The notes beneath the pieces are model-generated. The model searched no databases. It had not been told where the DNA came from and saw only the letters and a list, made by a program, of their open reading frames with translations. Positions 20,959 to 31,548 of a DNA stretch of 45,198 nt are shown here, in pieces. Source of the DNA: Branchiostoma floridae (Eukaryota; Chordata; Leptocardii; Amphioxiformes; Branchiostomatidae); assembly GCF_000003815.2 (NCBI RefSeq), contig NC_049980.1:31162128-31207325 (forward strand), given 5' to 3'. The position numbers were made by a program, and so were the translations under genes. Numbering within the stretch: position 1 is the first letter of the stretch; every line of letters begins with the position of its first letter.

Positions 20959-21138
20959 CTTTTTGATATGTCTGATTTGGTAGAAGTACTCCTTGTATTG
21001 GTCCATCCAAACTTCCGCCACCCTCATCAGGTTCCGGGTCGTGACCTCTGTGCTGGTCTGGTACGGGAAGCGCTGCCGGAACACGTGACCCACGCGAGAA
21101 CACGGCATGATCTCCAGGGTACCGCCACACTGCCAGAT
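20959..21138 (-). CDS. GALNT-like exon 7: CSRVGHVFR segment
   Basis: The acceptor is tgcacgcag. The exon is 180 nt, phase 0 on both sides. The frame reads [31 protein letters not shown], then [37 protein letters not shown] is a hallmark of the family; the His is a metal ligand. AEVWMD.YKE.YY is the usual end of the catalytic domain. The donor is AAG|gtacgc. Intron 6, upstream of this exon in the gene, is 6 kb and holds the foldback element. Confidence 0.95.
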
Positions 21139-21212
21139 CTGCGTGCAACAAACATGGAGCTTGTGAGACTGATCGTTGCATCCCAATAATTCCATGTCTT
21201 TCAACACGTACA

Positions 21213-21255
21213 GTTAGGCCACAGCAAGTAAATTTTATGGATGACATCAGCGCGC
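21213..21255. repeat. Terminal fragment of family G element
   Basis: ttaggccacagcaagtaaat and ttatggatgacatc match the left end of 18187-18470. In GALNT intron 6. Confidence 0.7.
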
Positions 21256-22189
21256 GCATTAATTTTCGCCTGGTTTCAGACCAGGCACGCCCAGTCTTTC
21301 ATGCCCCGCGCACTGAAACTCTACTCAAAGAGCTGTACAGTATAGTAGACTTTATAATGTATGTGCTATCTTAATTTTATTGAAAATTGTCTACTACGCA
21401 GTTATTTGCGCTTCAAACTGAAAACAAAAAATCCATTTTCCGCCCATTTCTTTATATAGTCAGTTGAATCAAGCCTACTACGTTACGGAACACTATTCAA
21501 GGCATGCCAGGAGTCGATATTTTCCCCGTGCGAGCGCGTTTGAAAACCTGGGAATCTGCACGCCCGCGTGTAGCGCGCCATTTTGAGTACATAGAAGACT
21601 CCATTCAATAAGGCGTAGCACAGTCACGATACGTCAAATCGAGCTATTATATGTGTCCCCGTGATCTAGAAGAGTCAGACAACCGTGTGTACCTCACAAA
21701 ATAAATTTGACTTTTGCTAGATTGACGGGTTACCGCTTCAGAGTTTGCCCTCACTCAGATTTTTCGGAAGCCGCCATGTTTCTAGACGCCATGTTTTTGG
21801 CTGAAATACGCACCACATGGGGGTTTTGCGGTACCCGGTCACAAAGAAAAACGCATCTGTTTCCGGCTCACACTGTCGGCAGAAGCGCATGAAACCATAT
21901 GCATGCATATGAACCTACAGACTGAGGCGGTGAAAGAGACAACCTCTTTTACAACTAGAAGCTACAGGATGTCATGGCATGACCGAACAGTTTAGACTAA
22001 TCGGCGGGAGGACAACTGGGTCAATTTATATATAATGATTGGCTCATCCCAAGCCGAGACTTTGCACTACACAGTGACCGAAGGACAGTTTTACCTCTAA
22101 AGATTATCTGTCCGTATTGCCAGGCGTGCCATGTAACTTAACTGTATTTGAACCAGAATTCTGGAAAAGCCTGGCATTTACTTGCTTAC

Positions 22190-23360
22190 CTATTCCGACT
22201 CAGTGTATCATTCAAATGATACAGGGTAATACACAACACAGTGTATACAGCGATCTAAGGTCTATCATTCAAATGATATAGCATAAGATACAAGAATCCC
22301 AACTGGCGATGGTGCAACATGCAAAGAACTCCCCGGGAAAGACTAAGCTATCCCGACAGTGTATCATTCAAATGATACAGTGTTATGTACAGCGATGTGC
22401 ATCATTCGAAAGATTCAGTTTAATTAAGATACAAGAATCCCTGGTACAACATGCAAAGGACAAACTCCCTGGGAAAGACTAACCTATTCTGACAGTGTAT
22501 CATTCAAACGATACAGGGTAATATACAGCGATCTAGGGGTGCATCATTCAAATGATACAGGTTAAGATACAAGAATCCCAACTAGTGCTGGTGCAACATT
22601 CAAAGGACAAAGGGCTAAGCTAAGCTATTCGTGTATCATTCAAATGATAAAAGGTAATATGCAGCGATCTAAAGGATGTATCATTCAAATGATACAGGAT
22701 AAGATACTAGAATCCCGACTGGTGCAACATGCAAAGAACTCCCCGGGAAAGACTAAGCTATTACGAAAGTGAATCATTCAAATGATGAAGGGTAACATAC
22801 ATAGATCTAAAGGGTATATCATTCAAATGATACAGGTTAAGATACAAGAATCCCAACTAATGCAACATTCAAATGATACAGCCTGAGGGTAATATGCAGC
22901 GATTTATAATGTGTATCATTCAAGTGATACAGGTTAAGGTACAAGAATCCCAACTGGTGCAACATTCAAAGGACACTGTCCCGGGAAAGACTAAGCTATT
23001 CCGACAGTGTATCAGTCAAATAATAAAGGGTAATATACAGCGATCTGGGGGTGTATCATTCAATTGATTCAGGTTAAGATACAAGAATCCCAACTGGTGC
23101 AGCATTTAAAGGACAAAGGGAAAGATAAAGTTATTCCGAAAGTGTATCATTCAAAAGATACAGGGTAATATACAGCAATCTAGGGGCTGTATCTTTCAAA
23201 TGTATTTTTCAAATGATACAGGTTATTAAGATACAGGGTTAAGATACAAGCATCCCAAAGGTACAACATTCAAAGGACAGAGGGAAAGACTAAGATATCC
23301 TGAGATATCTAGAGGGTGTATCATTCAAATGATAAAGGTCAAGATACAAGATACAGCTTA
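22190..23360 (+). repeat. Left-arm satellite array of the foldback element
   Basis: Units contain tgtatcattcaaatgataca, taatatacagcgatct, ttaagatacaagaatcc and caacattcaaaggaca. More diverged in unit length than the right arm. Confidence 0.9.
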
Positions 23361-25110
23361 GTCTTTCCCTTGTCCTTTAAACGTTACACAAGTCGGGATT
23401 CTTGTATCTTAACTTGTATCATTTGAATGATACACCCTTTAGATAGCTGTATATTATAAACCTGTATCATTTGAATGATACACCGTTTATATCGTTGTAT
23501 ATTACCCTGTATCATTTGAATGATACACTGTCGGAATAGCTTAGTCTTTCTCTTGTCCTTTGAATGTTGCACAAGTCGGGATTCTTGTATCTTAACTTGT
23601 ATCATTTGAATGATACACCCTTTAGATCGTTGTATATTACCCTGTATCATTTGAATGATACACTGTCGGAATAGCTTAGTCTTTCTCTTGTCCTTTGAAT
23701 GTTGCACAAGTCGGGATTCTTGTATCTTAACTTGTATCATTTGAATAATACACCCTTTAGATCGTTGTATATTACCCTGTATCATTTGAATGATACACTG
23801 TCGGAATAGCTTAATCTTTCTCTTGTCCTTTGAATTTTGCACAAGTCGGGATTCTTGTATCTTAACTTGTATCATTTGAATGATACACCCTTAAGATAGC
23901 TGTATATTATAACCCTGTATCATTTGAATGATACACTGTCTGAATAGCTTAGTCTTTCCCTTGTCCTTTAAACGTTACACAAGTCGGGATTCTTGTATCT
24001 TAACTTGTATCATTTGAATGATACACCCTTTAGATAGCTGTATATTATAACCCTGTATCATTTGAATGATACACCCTTTAGATCACTGTATATTACCCGG
24101 TATTATTTGAATGATACACTGTCGGAATAGCTTAGTCTTTCTCTTGTCCTTTGAATGTTGCACAAGTCGGGATTCTTGTATCTTAACTTGTATCATTTGA
24201 ATGATACACCCTTTAGATAGCTGTATATTATAAACCTGTATCATTTGAATGATACACCCTTTAGATCACTGTATATTACCCTGTATTATTTGAATGATAC
24301 ACTGTCGGAATAGCTTAGTCTTTCTCTTGTCATTTGAATGTTGCACAAGTCGGGATTCTTGTATCTTAACTTGCATCATTTGAATGATACACCCTTTAGA
24401 TCGTTGTATATTATAACCCTGTATCATTTGAATGATACACTGTCGGATTAGCTTAGTCTTTCCCTTGTCCTTTGAATGTTGCACAAGTCGGGATTCTTGT
24501 ATCTTAACTTGTATCATTTGAATGATACACCCTTTAGATCGTTGTATATTACCCTGTATCATTTGAATGATACACTGTCGGAATAGCTTAGTCTTTCCCT
24601 TGTCCTTTAAACGTTACACAAGTCGGGATTCTTGTATCTTAACTTCGTATCATTTGAATGATTCACCCTTTAGATCGCTATATATTATATGTTTCATTTG
24701 AATGATACACTGTCTGAATAGCTTAGTCTTTCCTTTTGTCCTTTGAATGTTGCACCAGTCGGGATTCTTGTATCTTAACCTCGTATCATTTGAATGATGC
24801 ACCCCATAGATCACTGTATATTACCCGTTATTACTTGAATGATACACTGTCGGAATAGCTTAGCCTTTCCGTAAATCATGACCGGGGAGTTTGTCCTTTG
24901 AATGTGGCACCAGTCGGGATACCTGTTTCACTTTAATGAAAACACTGTCGGAATAGATCTTTGCCTCTGTCTTTTGATATTGCACCACTGCTGGGATTCT
25001 TGTATCTTAACCAGGAGTATATCACTTTGAATGATACAGCCCGTAGATCGCTGAATACATTGTGTATTACCCTGTATCATTTGAATGATACACTGGCAGT
25101 TATATGTCAC
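23361..25110 (-). repeat. Right-arm satellite array of the foldback element
   Basis: Inverse of the left array, with a basic unit of about 135 bp: gtatcatttgaatgatac twice per unit, cggaatagcttagtcttt, then cacaagtcgggattcttg. Several neighbouring units are almost identical, suggesting recent amplification or gene conversion. Confidence 0.9.
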
Positions 25111-25984
25111 GCCTGGCAATATGACAGATAATCTTTATAGATAAAACTTTCCTTCGGTCACTTGTAGTGCAATGTCTCGCGCTTGGGATGAGCCAATGAA
25201 GTTTAATAAGATAACTGGTAAAACCTCCTAGATCTGGTCAGTTTCTGTCTAAAGTCTATTGACTGAGATACATACGATTCTCCAAACTGAGGGCACTCAA
25301 TCGGTTATCACTGGTAGAGTATTGCGTGTTTTGTTTTGGGTAGTTGGTTTGACCCGGAAGTAGACGGTATACATCGGTCACCTGGAAACCCCCATGCAGA
25401 CCGTAAAACACAAGCTACCCTCGCCATGATGAGTACATAGAAGGTCAACTTTGACGGAACTAATCTCGTCTTCAACTACTTTTTGAAATGTCAACTGACC
25501 TACACACGGTTCCCTGACTCTTCTAGATCACGGGAACACATATAATAGCTCGATTTGACGTATTGTGACTGTGCTACGACTTATTGAATGGAGTCCGCTA
25601 TGTACTCAAGATGGCGCGCCACACGCGCTGGGTTTCAGCCATTTTGTTTCTTCACAGACGAAATCCGAGTAGTCCCGAGTCTGCCCGAGCCTACCGAGTC
25701 ATGACGTCACGCACCCGAAACTCACCGGAGATTCCCGACCAATAACCGTTGATGATTGATTCTTGTTTGAATTCTCACCAGTGCCTAACTAGGGGGGTCA
25801 ACAAGTTACAGCGGGCATAGGACGAAATGTTTGTAGGCTAATTCTATACGTTGCAAACGTGAAATAATGACACAAAAGTGTCAAAAAGTGTCAAAAATTA
25901 GTAGTAAATCTGAGATTTCTTAGTTCTAGAATATTTCAAATTTGAGCGCAAATAACTGCGTAGTAGACTTTTAAGTGATTTTAA

Positions 25985-26120
25985 TCCTACCTGTGTATTA
26001 TCTTGCATTATACGGTCTTAATGTGCAGCGCCCTTGTGGGCCAACAGATTTCATGTGCCTGTTTGTACAGTGCACGTGCAAGTTGGACTCAAATAAAACT
26101 GAACTGAACTGAACTGAAAA
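25985..26120 (+). mobile_element. Retroposon 3' tail
   Basis: tgcacgtgcaagttggactc, then aaataaaactgaactgaact, a pentanucleotide (CTGAA)n tail typical of some LINE/SINE ends. Next to the right end of the foldback element. Confidence 0.5.
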
Positions 26121-26299
26121 ACTTTGAATCCGATTTTTTTTTCTTCGGAGATGGTCAACATGACGAGAAGGTACCAAAATGGGCAAATATGTTGTGTTGT
26201 AGGCTAATGATTGTACTTGTAGAAGTCACACTAGCCAGGCATCCATGGCTGTAGATATAGAAATGAAACTAGTTAGATAGTTGTAAAAGTAGCACCAAT

Positions 26300-26585
26300 A
26301 TGGATGCCATGAGTAGTTGCCATGTTGGTAAGTGATACCAGTGTACCACACTAGTGTCACCTTTACTACACTAGTTTGCGTATTGGATACAGGAATGAAT
26401 GCCTTGTTGGCTGTAATACTATGTTTCGTCGCTTCAACTCTTGTTTTTACAATGTTTATTGCTTATATTTGGAAAATTTAGCCATCTTGTTTTTTACCCA
26501 TCTTGTTTTTTTTTCGCCCTATCTCACTATTTTTTCAGTCTACAGAGGATGGCATCCATACAATTTACTTGCTGTGGCCTTATTT
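26300..26585. mobile_element. Dispersed element, family G (inverted copy)
   Basis: Starts accaatatggatgccat and ends ggatggcatccatacaattt then acttgctgtggcc, the inverse of 18187-18470. Confidence 0.75.
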
Positions 26586-26821
26586 AGTTTTGTGTTGAAT
26601 GTGGTCGAACAGCGCTCCCTGGCGGGAAGTCTAAGAACCGATCCAACATCCGCACGCTTCATTGACTTGACTTTTATATATAATATATAAGATCCACAAT
26701 TAGCCTAACAATATACAAGTACATTGTATACGTAGCCATTTTCCTGTGGTCCTTTGTGCCGTCAAAATTTTTCACTGTTTCAAAGATACGGACTATTTTA
26801 CCTATAGACGTAAAAATAAAC
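26586..26821. other. Unassigned intronic stretch
   Basis: AT-rich; no structure recognised. Confidence 0.5.
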
Positions 26822-27180
26822 GTTACCCTGAATGATAGTTCCAGGTTCTCCCCTCCCCATATCTCCCTATAGAAGACAATGTTACCCTGAATGATAGCTC
26901 CAGGTTCTCCCCTCCCCATATCTCCCTATAGAAGTAAATGTTACCCTGAATGATAGTTCCAGGTTTTTCCCTCTCCATATCTCCCTATAGAAGTCAATGT
27001 TACCCTGAATGATAGCTCCAGGTTCTCCCCTCCCCATATCTCCCTATAGAAGTAAATGTTACCCTGAATGATAGTTCCAGGTTCTTCCCTCTCCATATCT
27101 CCCTATAGAAGTAAATGTTACCCTGAATGATAATTCCAGGTTCTCCCCTCCCCATATCTCCCTATAGAAGTAAATGTTAC
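26822..27180 (-). repeat. 59-bp minisatellite copying the exon 6 end and its 5' splice site
   Basis: gttaccctgaatgat (plus) starts at 26822, 26881, 26940, 26999, 27058 and 27117, and at the true junction 27176, always 59 bp apart. In minus sense each unit holds the last ~38 nt of exon 6 (gagatatggggaggggagaa ... ttcagg) plus gtaac, followed by tttacttctatag. Confidence 0.97.
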
Positions 27181-27298
27181 CCTGAATGATAGCTCCAGGT
27201 TCTCCCCTCCCCATATCTCCATGCCCGTGTCGTAAAGTCCCAGGTGGTGGAAGTACTCCTTGTCAATGGCGAACAGACCACCTGCCATGGTGGGGGAT
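27181..27298 (-). CDS. GALNT-like exon 6: Gal/GalNAc-T motif WGGEN
   Basis: The acceptor is ttttctgcag. TT|A gives Leu. The frame reads [20 protein letters not shown], then [28 protein letters not shown] and [13 protein letters not shown] are the Gal/GalNAc-transferase motif that shapes the acceptor and donor pocket. The donor is CAGG|gtaaca, a weak site (T and A at +6/+5 are not consensus). It is followed by six 59-bp tandem copies of the exon end plus donor. Confidence 0.96.
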
Positions 27299-27434
27299 CT
27301 GCAGAAAATGGTAACGTACGAAAGGACGAATAAAAGTGTCGCTACATCATAACTTGCTTTCTCCTCTTGCCATGCCACAGCTCGTGTCTATCAAGCAACT
27401 ACGCATGCCCTAGCCTGCAAAACGTCCTTTTTTT

Positions 27435-27550
27435 TTAAAAAATAGCGTTGGAGGAAAAGTTGCCAGCCAATCACGTCGTCACTCAGGGTCAAGTGGCAAC
27501 TTGATTGGCTCCAACAACATGAGAGAGTATGATTGGCTGGCGGTTGGCCA
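27435..27550. repeat. Imperfect inverted repeat
   Basis: gttgccagccaatca and its near-complement tgattggctggcg, with aagtggcaacttgattggct between. Likely a small MITE remnant. Confidence 0.55.
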
Positions 27551-27554
27551 GCGC

Positions 27555-27714
27555 TTAAGCCCCCTTCACAAATGAACCTGATGCCTACGAACAAATGGCA
27601 GAGTTTCTTCGTCGGCATCAGGGTCATACCTCCTCGTAATTTAGAGCTCGCTGACAACTCGGCCGAGCTAAATTCTTGATTTGTAAAAGGGGCTTTAAGG
27701 GGGCTTAACGATAC
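27555..27714. mobile_element. Small MITE
   Basis: cgcttaagcccccttcacaaat and its near-inverse atttgtaaaaggggcttt / aagggggcttaacg form the ends. Confidence 0.7.
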
Positions 27715-27857
27715 GGGAACGGTGGATCTCAGATCATGAGTAACTGCTTTTTGGCGTATAATCCGAATATATCCACATACATGGTATTGCAAAAACCCAT
27801 AAGATGATACTAGTTTACGTACAAGCCCTCGTACGTTCTGTGCAAGTCGTTACTTAC

Positions 27858-27949
27858 AATATCGGGTCGACGGAAAGTCCTCTCCTCTTCTCGTAACTGG
27901 CGGGAATTTTCTCCCAGCGGAAGATGAGTCTCCAGTCAAAGCCTCCTCT
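27858..27949 (-). CDS. GALNT-like exon 5: GGFDW / FRWE segment
   Basis: The acceptor is ttccccaccag. The frame reads RGGFDWRLIFRWEKIPASYE, then KRRGLSVDPI, matching the GGFDW.L.F.W motif of the family. The donor is ATATT|gtaagt. The 92-nt exon leaves two bases (TT) to complete the first codon of exon 6. Confidence 0.95.
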
Positions 27950-28425
27950 CTGGTGGGGAAAGCGAATAAATAGCACAAAATGGGCATTACGTAACTATGA
28001 TGGAGAAAACGTCTATGAAGGTCAGATATCCCGGCAATAAGATATGGAAGACAACAGTTATTCAAACAACTGGATAGAATTTGGAAGCGACTAAGAAATA
28101 TCTGATAGTTTCCAGTTGCTTGAGTAAGTGTTATCTTGGTATAGAATCACGAATGTATGAAATGTAATCACATCGTTGTGTGGTGTAAAAACAGAATGTA
28201 TATCTGTGCGGCAGCTCAGTTGATGATTGTGATTCAAGAAAACTGCAGGAGACTAGAAAGGAAGATAACAAACAAAAGGAGACGCAACATGACATAAAAT
28301 GTTAGAAACAAACAATTGAAGCAGTAAACCTTTTCATTGACCAATCTAGCTTTTGTCTTCCAAGACAACACATCCACAAAGCTTCTCAAAAAAGTACTTT
28401 GCCGAACCGATTATTGAAAACTTAC
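27950..28425. other. GALNT intron 4, no feature
   Basis: No repeat or coding signal recognised. Confidence 0.5.
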
Positions 28426-28541
28426 CTGAATGATTGCAAGATGGCGATATTCAAATGTTTTGAAATCTATGACGTCGATGACAGGTGTGACCACGTGACT
28501 CCGGTTTTGCACGATGCGATCCAAGAGAGGCTCTAACCATC
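28426..28541 (-). CDS. GALNT-like exon 4: GWLEPLL ... TPVIDVID segment
   Basis: The acceptor is ttctccacag. G|GA gives Gly. The frame reads [20 protein letters not shown], then [24 protein letters not shown] and PVIDVID are family-conserved; TFEY after DVID resembles the GALNT4/12 group. The donor is CAG|gtaagt, close to consensus. NRS is a potential N-glycosylation sequon inside the catalytic domain. Confidence 0.95.
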
Positions 28542-28655
28542 CTGTGGAGAACAGTCGGCGTTAAAATTTCTTTTGTTTGTGTTAAAAGAATGTGGGACTA
28601 ACTCCAGACAACAGACTTTATCTAGACAACACTGGTTAAAATAGTTGGGACTGTT

Positions 28656-28815
28656 CCAAATTTTCGGCTGATGAAACCCGTCTATTGCAGCCGTGACGTT
28701 GGAGACACGTGACGTGTGATCTTAATAAAGACTGCATCATAGGGCTGTAAATGCCAGATAACCTGTGTCACCCCCGTCTCTGTTTAACGTTTACCGGTGT
28801 CAGCCGAAAATTTGG
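28656..28815. mobile_element. 160-bp MITE with perfect 16-bp ends
   Basis: ccaaattttcggctga at 28656-28671 and its exact complement at 28800-28815. In GALNT intron 3. Confidence 0.85.
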
Positions 28816-28904
28816 GTAAGTTACAACTATCTTTTACCTGTCTGCTGAGTTTAGTTTCTCCAGATTTAGTGTCATTTACCAACACAGATGAACTTTTATA
28901 TGAC

Positions 28905-29030
28905 CCTACCAATATTGCAATCGCAGTGAGAGTCTAAGAATGCCAGGACGTCTGCCCTACCTATATTGCACTCGCAGTGACAGTGATGCTCCTACCTATA
29001 TTGCACTCGCAGTGACAGTGATGCTCCTAC
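28905..29030 (-). repeat. Tandem copies of the exon 3 end and its 5' splice site
   Basis: The minus-sense junction tgcgagtgcaatatag|gtagg occurs at the true site (donor 29030-29026) and again with donors at 28995-28991, 28960-28956 and, diverged, 28909-28905. Spacing 35, 35 and 51 bp. The last copy also contains about 35 nt more of exon 3 (gacgtcctggcattcttaga). Confidence 0.95.
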
Positions 29031-29195
29031 CTATATTGCACTCGCAGTGAGAGTCTAGGAAGACCAGGACGTCAGCCCGGGCGTGAGACGCCCCCAGTAG
29101 GCGCGCGCGGATCAGGCCCTCCCGCTGGTGGGTCCGGATCAGCTTCACCTTCGGCAGCCCCGCAACGTAATCCGTCAGCTGAGCCTTTAGATGAT
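29031..29195 (-). CDS. GALNT-like exon 3: DSH metal-binding motif
   Basis: The acceptor is ttcaacag (minus sense). The split codon G|AT gives Asp. The frame reads [30 protein letters not shown], then [17 protein letters not shown] (residues 357 and 359) is the DxH motif coordinating Mn2+ and UDP, and REGLIRARL and SHCEC are near-invariant in GALNTs. The donor is ATAG|gtagga. The last 20 nt plus donor are repeated in tandem in the following intron. Confidence 0.96.
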
Positions 29196-29807
29196 CTGTT
29201 GAAGATATAAAAAAAACATGGAACTATCCATACATGATTTACATTCGAGTGATATTTCCATTCGATCCTTCTTTGTTTTTGTTTTTGCTTTCCAGTTAAA
29301 TCCACTGGTATTGATTTGAAATGCCAGTTCATTCTACTAGTGATGCTCAAAAGAAGAGTCGAAACGTCAAAAGAAACGTCCGGAAGTAAACATCCTATTT
29401 TTATCCTATTGTAGGGTGACATCATTTCATTGAATTGAATTGCTTTTGAATATCGTGTACCTGGATGTCTGACCTCCATAGATGTATTGTAAAACATGGT
29501 TGCATGTAGAACATAATTGTTGTACGCGGTAAAAATGTCTTCGAATTCAAGAAAGCTTTGTGAATCTATCACATGCTACCGTTACTTCTAACGGTTGTAG
29601 CCATAGAGAATCTGTGAAAGTGTCGTATCCTGTATTAAAGTACGCACAAACACAAAGCACATTTATTATCTGCTGGTACTCAAAAAGTCTCACCGATGTC
29701 ATGTCAGACTACATCAAAAACATGGGCGAAAATAAATGTGTGGCGCGTGAAATTCACCCATTTACAGTTGATTATCTCCACGAAAATGGAGATATAGTTC
29801 TGGGTGT
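29196..29807. other. GALNT intron 2, unassigned part
   Basis: No structure recognised apart from short AT-rich runs. Confidence 0.5.
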
Positions 29808-29827
29808 GTCTGTGTGTGTGTCTGTGA

Positions 29828-29885
<58 letters not shown>

Positions 29886-29920
29886 GTGTGTGTGTGTGTG
29901 CGTGTGTGTGTTTGTGTTTC
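29808..29920 (+). repeat. (TG)n microsatellite, interrupted
   Basis: A long GT run with a few A, C and T interruptions, adjoining repeat family H. Confidence 0.95.
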
Positions 29921-30640
29921 CGGATATTTGTGGTCAGCATAACTCAAGAAACTCTGGATGGATTGCCATGATATTTGGTATGTGGGTAGATGTTGGGAAG
30001 ACAAAGGTCAAGGTCACTTTTGGGCCCCTGGTATGTGACCTTGGTACTGCAGCAGAAATTCCGTTTTTTGTATCTTTGATCTGGATGTGCTATGGTCTTG
30101 ATTTTTGTGTGGAAGATAGCTTGTGACGTGAGGAATATGTTGTGCATGTTATGGTCCCCTAGGGGCATTTTCCTCAAAATCTTCTAAGGAGGATAACTGG
30201 ACAAGGGAACGACAAATTTAGATGATATTTGGTATGTAGGTAGCTTAGACAGAGATGTACATAATCAAGTGAAAATTATGCAAACTGGCACTTAATTTGC
30301 ATAATTAATGAGGAGGGAAATCTATATTTGTAGTGTTTGCCATTGAAGGACTCAAATACCTGTCATATATGTAGTATGTGGCTGGTGGAACATTAACAGA
30401 TATAAATTATGCAAATACGTCCAAAATTTGCGTAAAAGTGCTAGAATTCTTCTAAATGGAAAATTATTGCACAATCAATTAATCAACATGGTGACCAGTG
30501 TAAGTTATCTAAATGTGTACATAACCAAACATATATTATGTAAATGTGGAAATCAATAACATAATCAGACTATTTCATGGAGATATGAGGTCTCCGAACT
30601 CTTGTTTGAACTTTAATTCAATACGAAAAGCTAGCTGTAA
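29921..30640 (+). repeat. Dispersed repeat, family H
   Basis: Blocks ataactcaagaaactctgga, atttggtatgtgggtag, gcagcagaaattcc and tttgcataattaatgagga. An inverted relative occupies 38990-40090. No protein frame recognised. Confidence 0.7.
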
Positions 30641-31064
30641 TGGTGATTCTTAACGTCAATATGGTATGGACTGCTGTTGTCAAAGCGACTGCACGCTCCT
30701 TGTTTGCATAGATGGAAGGTTTCTTTAGCTCCTGTCACGCAAAGACCGACGATGGCCTGTCGACCAGTCTCAAGACTATGATTGAGACTTGGCCGTGAGC
30801 AATGTCATCTGTGGTTGGGAGTTGGTCGGCAAGGCTGACCACTGATATTTTGAGGTCGTCTGTGCCAACCTTACGTGAATTTTGAAAAACCAAAGTTGGC
30901 AAAGCCATATTCTGTGTTACATTCGATCATGGGAGCGAGTTAGATTGCAATGATTCGAGGCTACTCGGAACCCAGCTGCGACCTTGGTTGGGCAGAGGTC
31001 ATGATCAGGATCAAAAGTCGTGGGAAGATCCTGAGTGAGTGACAGGGACGGTAATCCTAGCCGA
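30641..31064. other. Unassigned intronic stretch
   Basis: It includes diverged ggttgggagttggtcgg and gtcgtgggaagatcctgagt blocks that belong to the neighbouring boundary repeat. Confidence 0.5.
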
Positions 31065-31548
31065 ACCTACCATATTGGCTGTAGTCGTCCACCGTGATGA
31101 CTTCCGTGATCTCTTCAGAAGCAAACAAAGCAAATTTTGATATCATGACTTCAACAGTTATAAAATCATGATGATTTTGTACTGGAGTGCTGGAGGCAAC
31201 TATGGTCCCAGACCCTCTAGATGAGGATGGGACTAGGTGAGATGGTGAGGATTATGTACTGATTGTGTACGTTTAGCCATAGAAGAATGCGATGAATTCC
31301 AAGCTTATCCCAACCTCGCAACGACCCTAGTTCGGGAGAGGTCGGGAGTCATTGTCGTAGTAAGGTCGTGGGATGGTCCTGAGTGAGTGACAGGGTCTGT
31401 AATACTAACCGCACCTACCATATTGGCTGTCGTCGTCCACCATCATAACTTCGGGAGAAGTCGGGAGTCATAATCGTAGTAAGGTCGTGGGTAGGTCGTG
31501 GGATGGTCCTGAGTGAGTGACAGGGTCTGTAATACTAACCGCACCTAC
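31065..31548 (-). repeat. Repeated copies of the exon 2 end and its 5' splice site
   Basis: Minus-sense gacagccaatatg|gtaggt is present at the true donor (31548-31543), at 31418-31413 (130 bp away) and as a diverged copy at 31070-31065. Exonic sequence upstream of the donor is copied too (plus: gtcgtccaccatgatgac), as is intronic flank tgagtgagtgacagggtctg. Confidence 0.95.

Larger units (their letters stand above)
21395..25962. mobile_element. Foldback-type element with long repeat-built inverted arms
   Basis: The ends are inverted copies: gtctactacgcagttatttg near 21395 and its complement ending about 25962. Outer arms (about 0.8 kb) pair imperfectly: for example gatctagaagagtcag near 21664 with ctgactcttctagatc near 25515, and the blocks around taataagtcg/cgtagcacagtcac. 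Inner arms are tandem arrays in opposite orientation, 22190-23360 and 23360-25110. No transposase frame recognised. The architecture matches foldback (FB-like) elements; a clear target-site duplication was not identified. Located in GALNT intron 6. Confidence 0.75.

Noticed and set aside
23384-24562. Long minus-strand open frames with a 45-residue repeat (MIQVKIQESRLVQ...)
   Set aside because: The ~135-bp satellite unit is a multiple of three, so an open frame repeats by arithmetic. It breaks in units of other length, lies in a transposon arm, and shows no protein-like codon pattern.
22190-25110. CRISPR-like array (short repeats at regular spacing)
   Set aside because: The spacers are themselves repeated, the repeats occur in two opposite orientations, and the setting is an animal intron.
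26674-27378. Read-through protein extension of exon 6 into the 59-bp repeats
   Set aside because: The unit length shifts the frame and stops follow; only splicing at 27181 restores the catalytic domain.
29072-29572. 166-residue minus-strand frame overlapping exon 3
   Set aside because: It reads exon 3 in the wrong frame; the correct frame gives DSHCEC and matches neighbouring phases.
29560-30126. 188-residue plus-strand frame
   Set aside because: Its middle is a (GT)n-encoded Val/Cys run and the rest is repeat family H.
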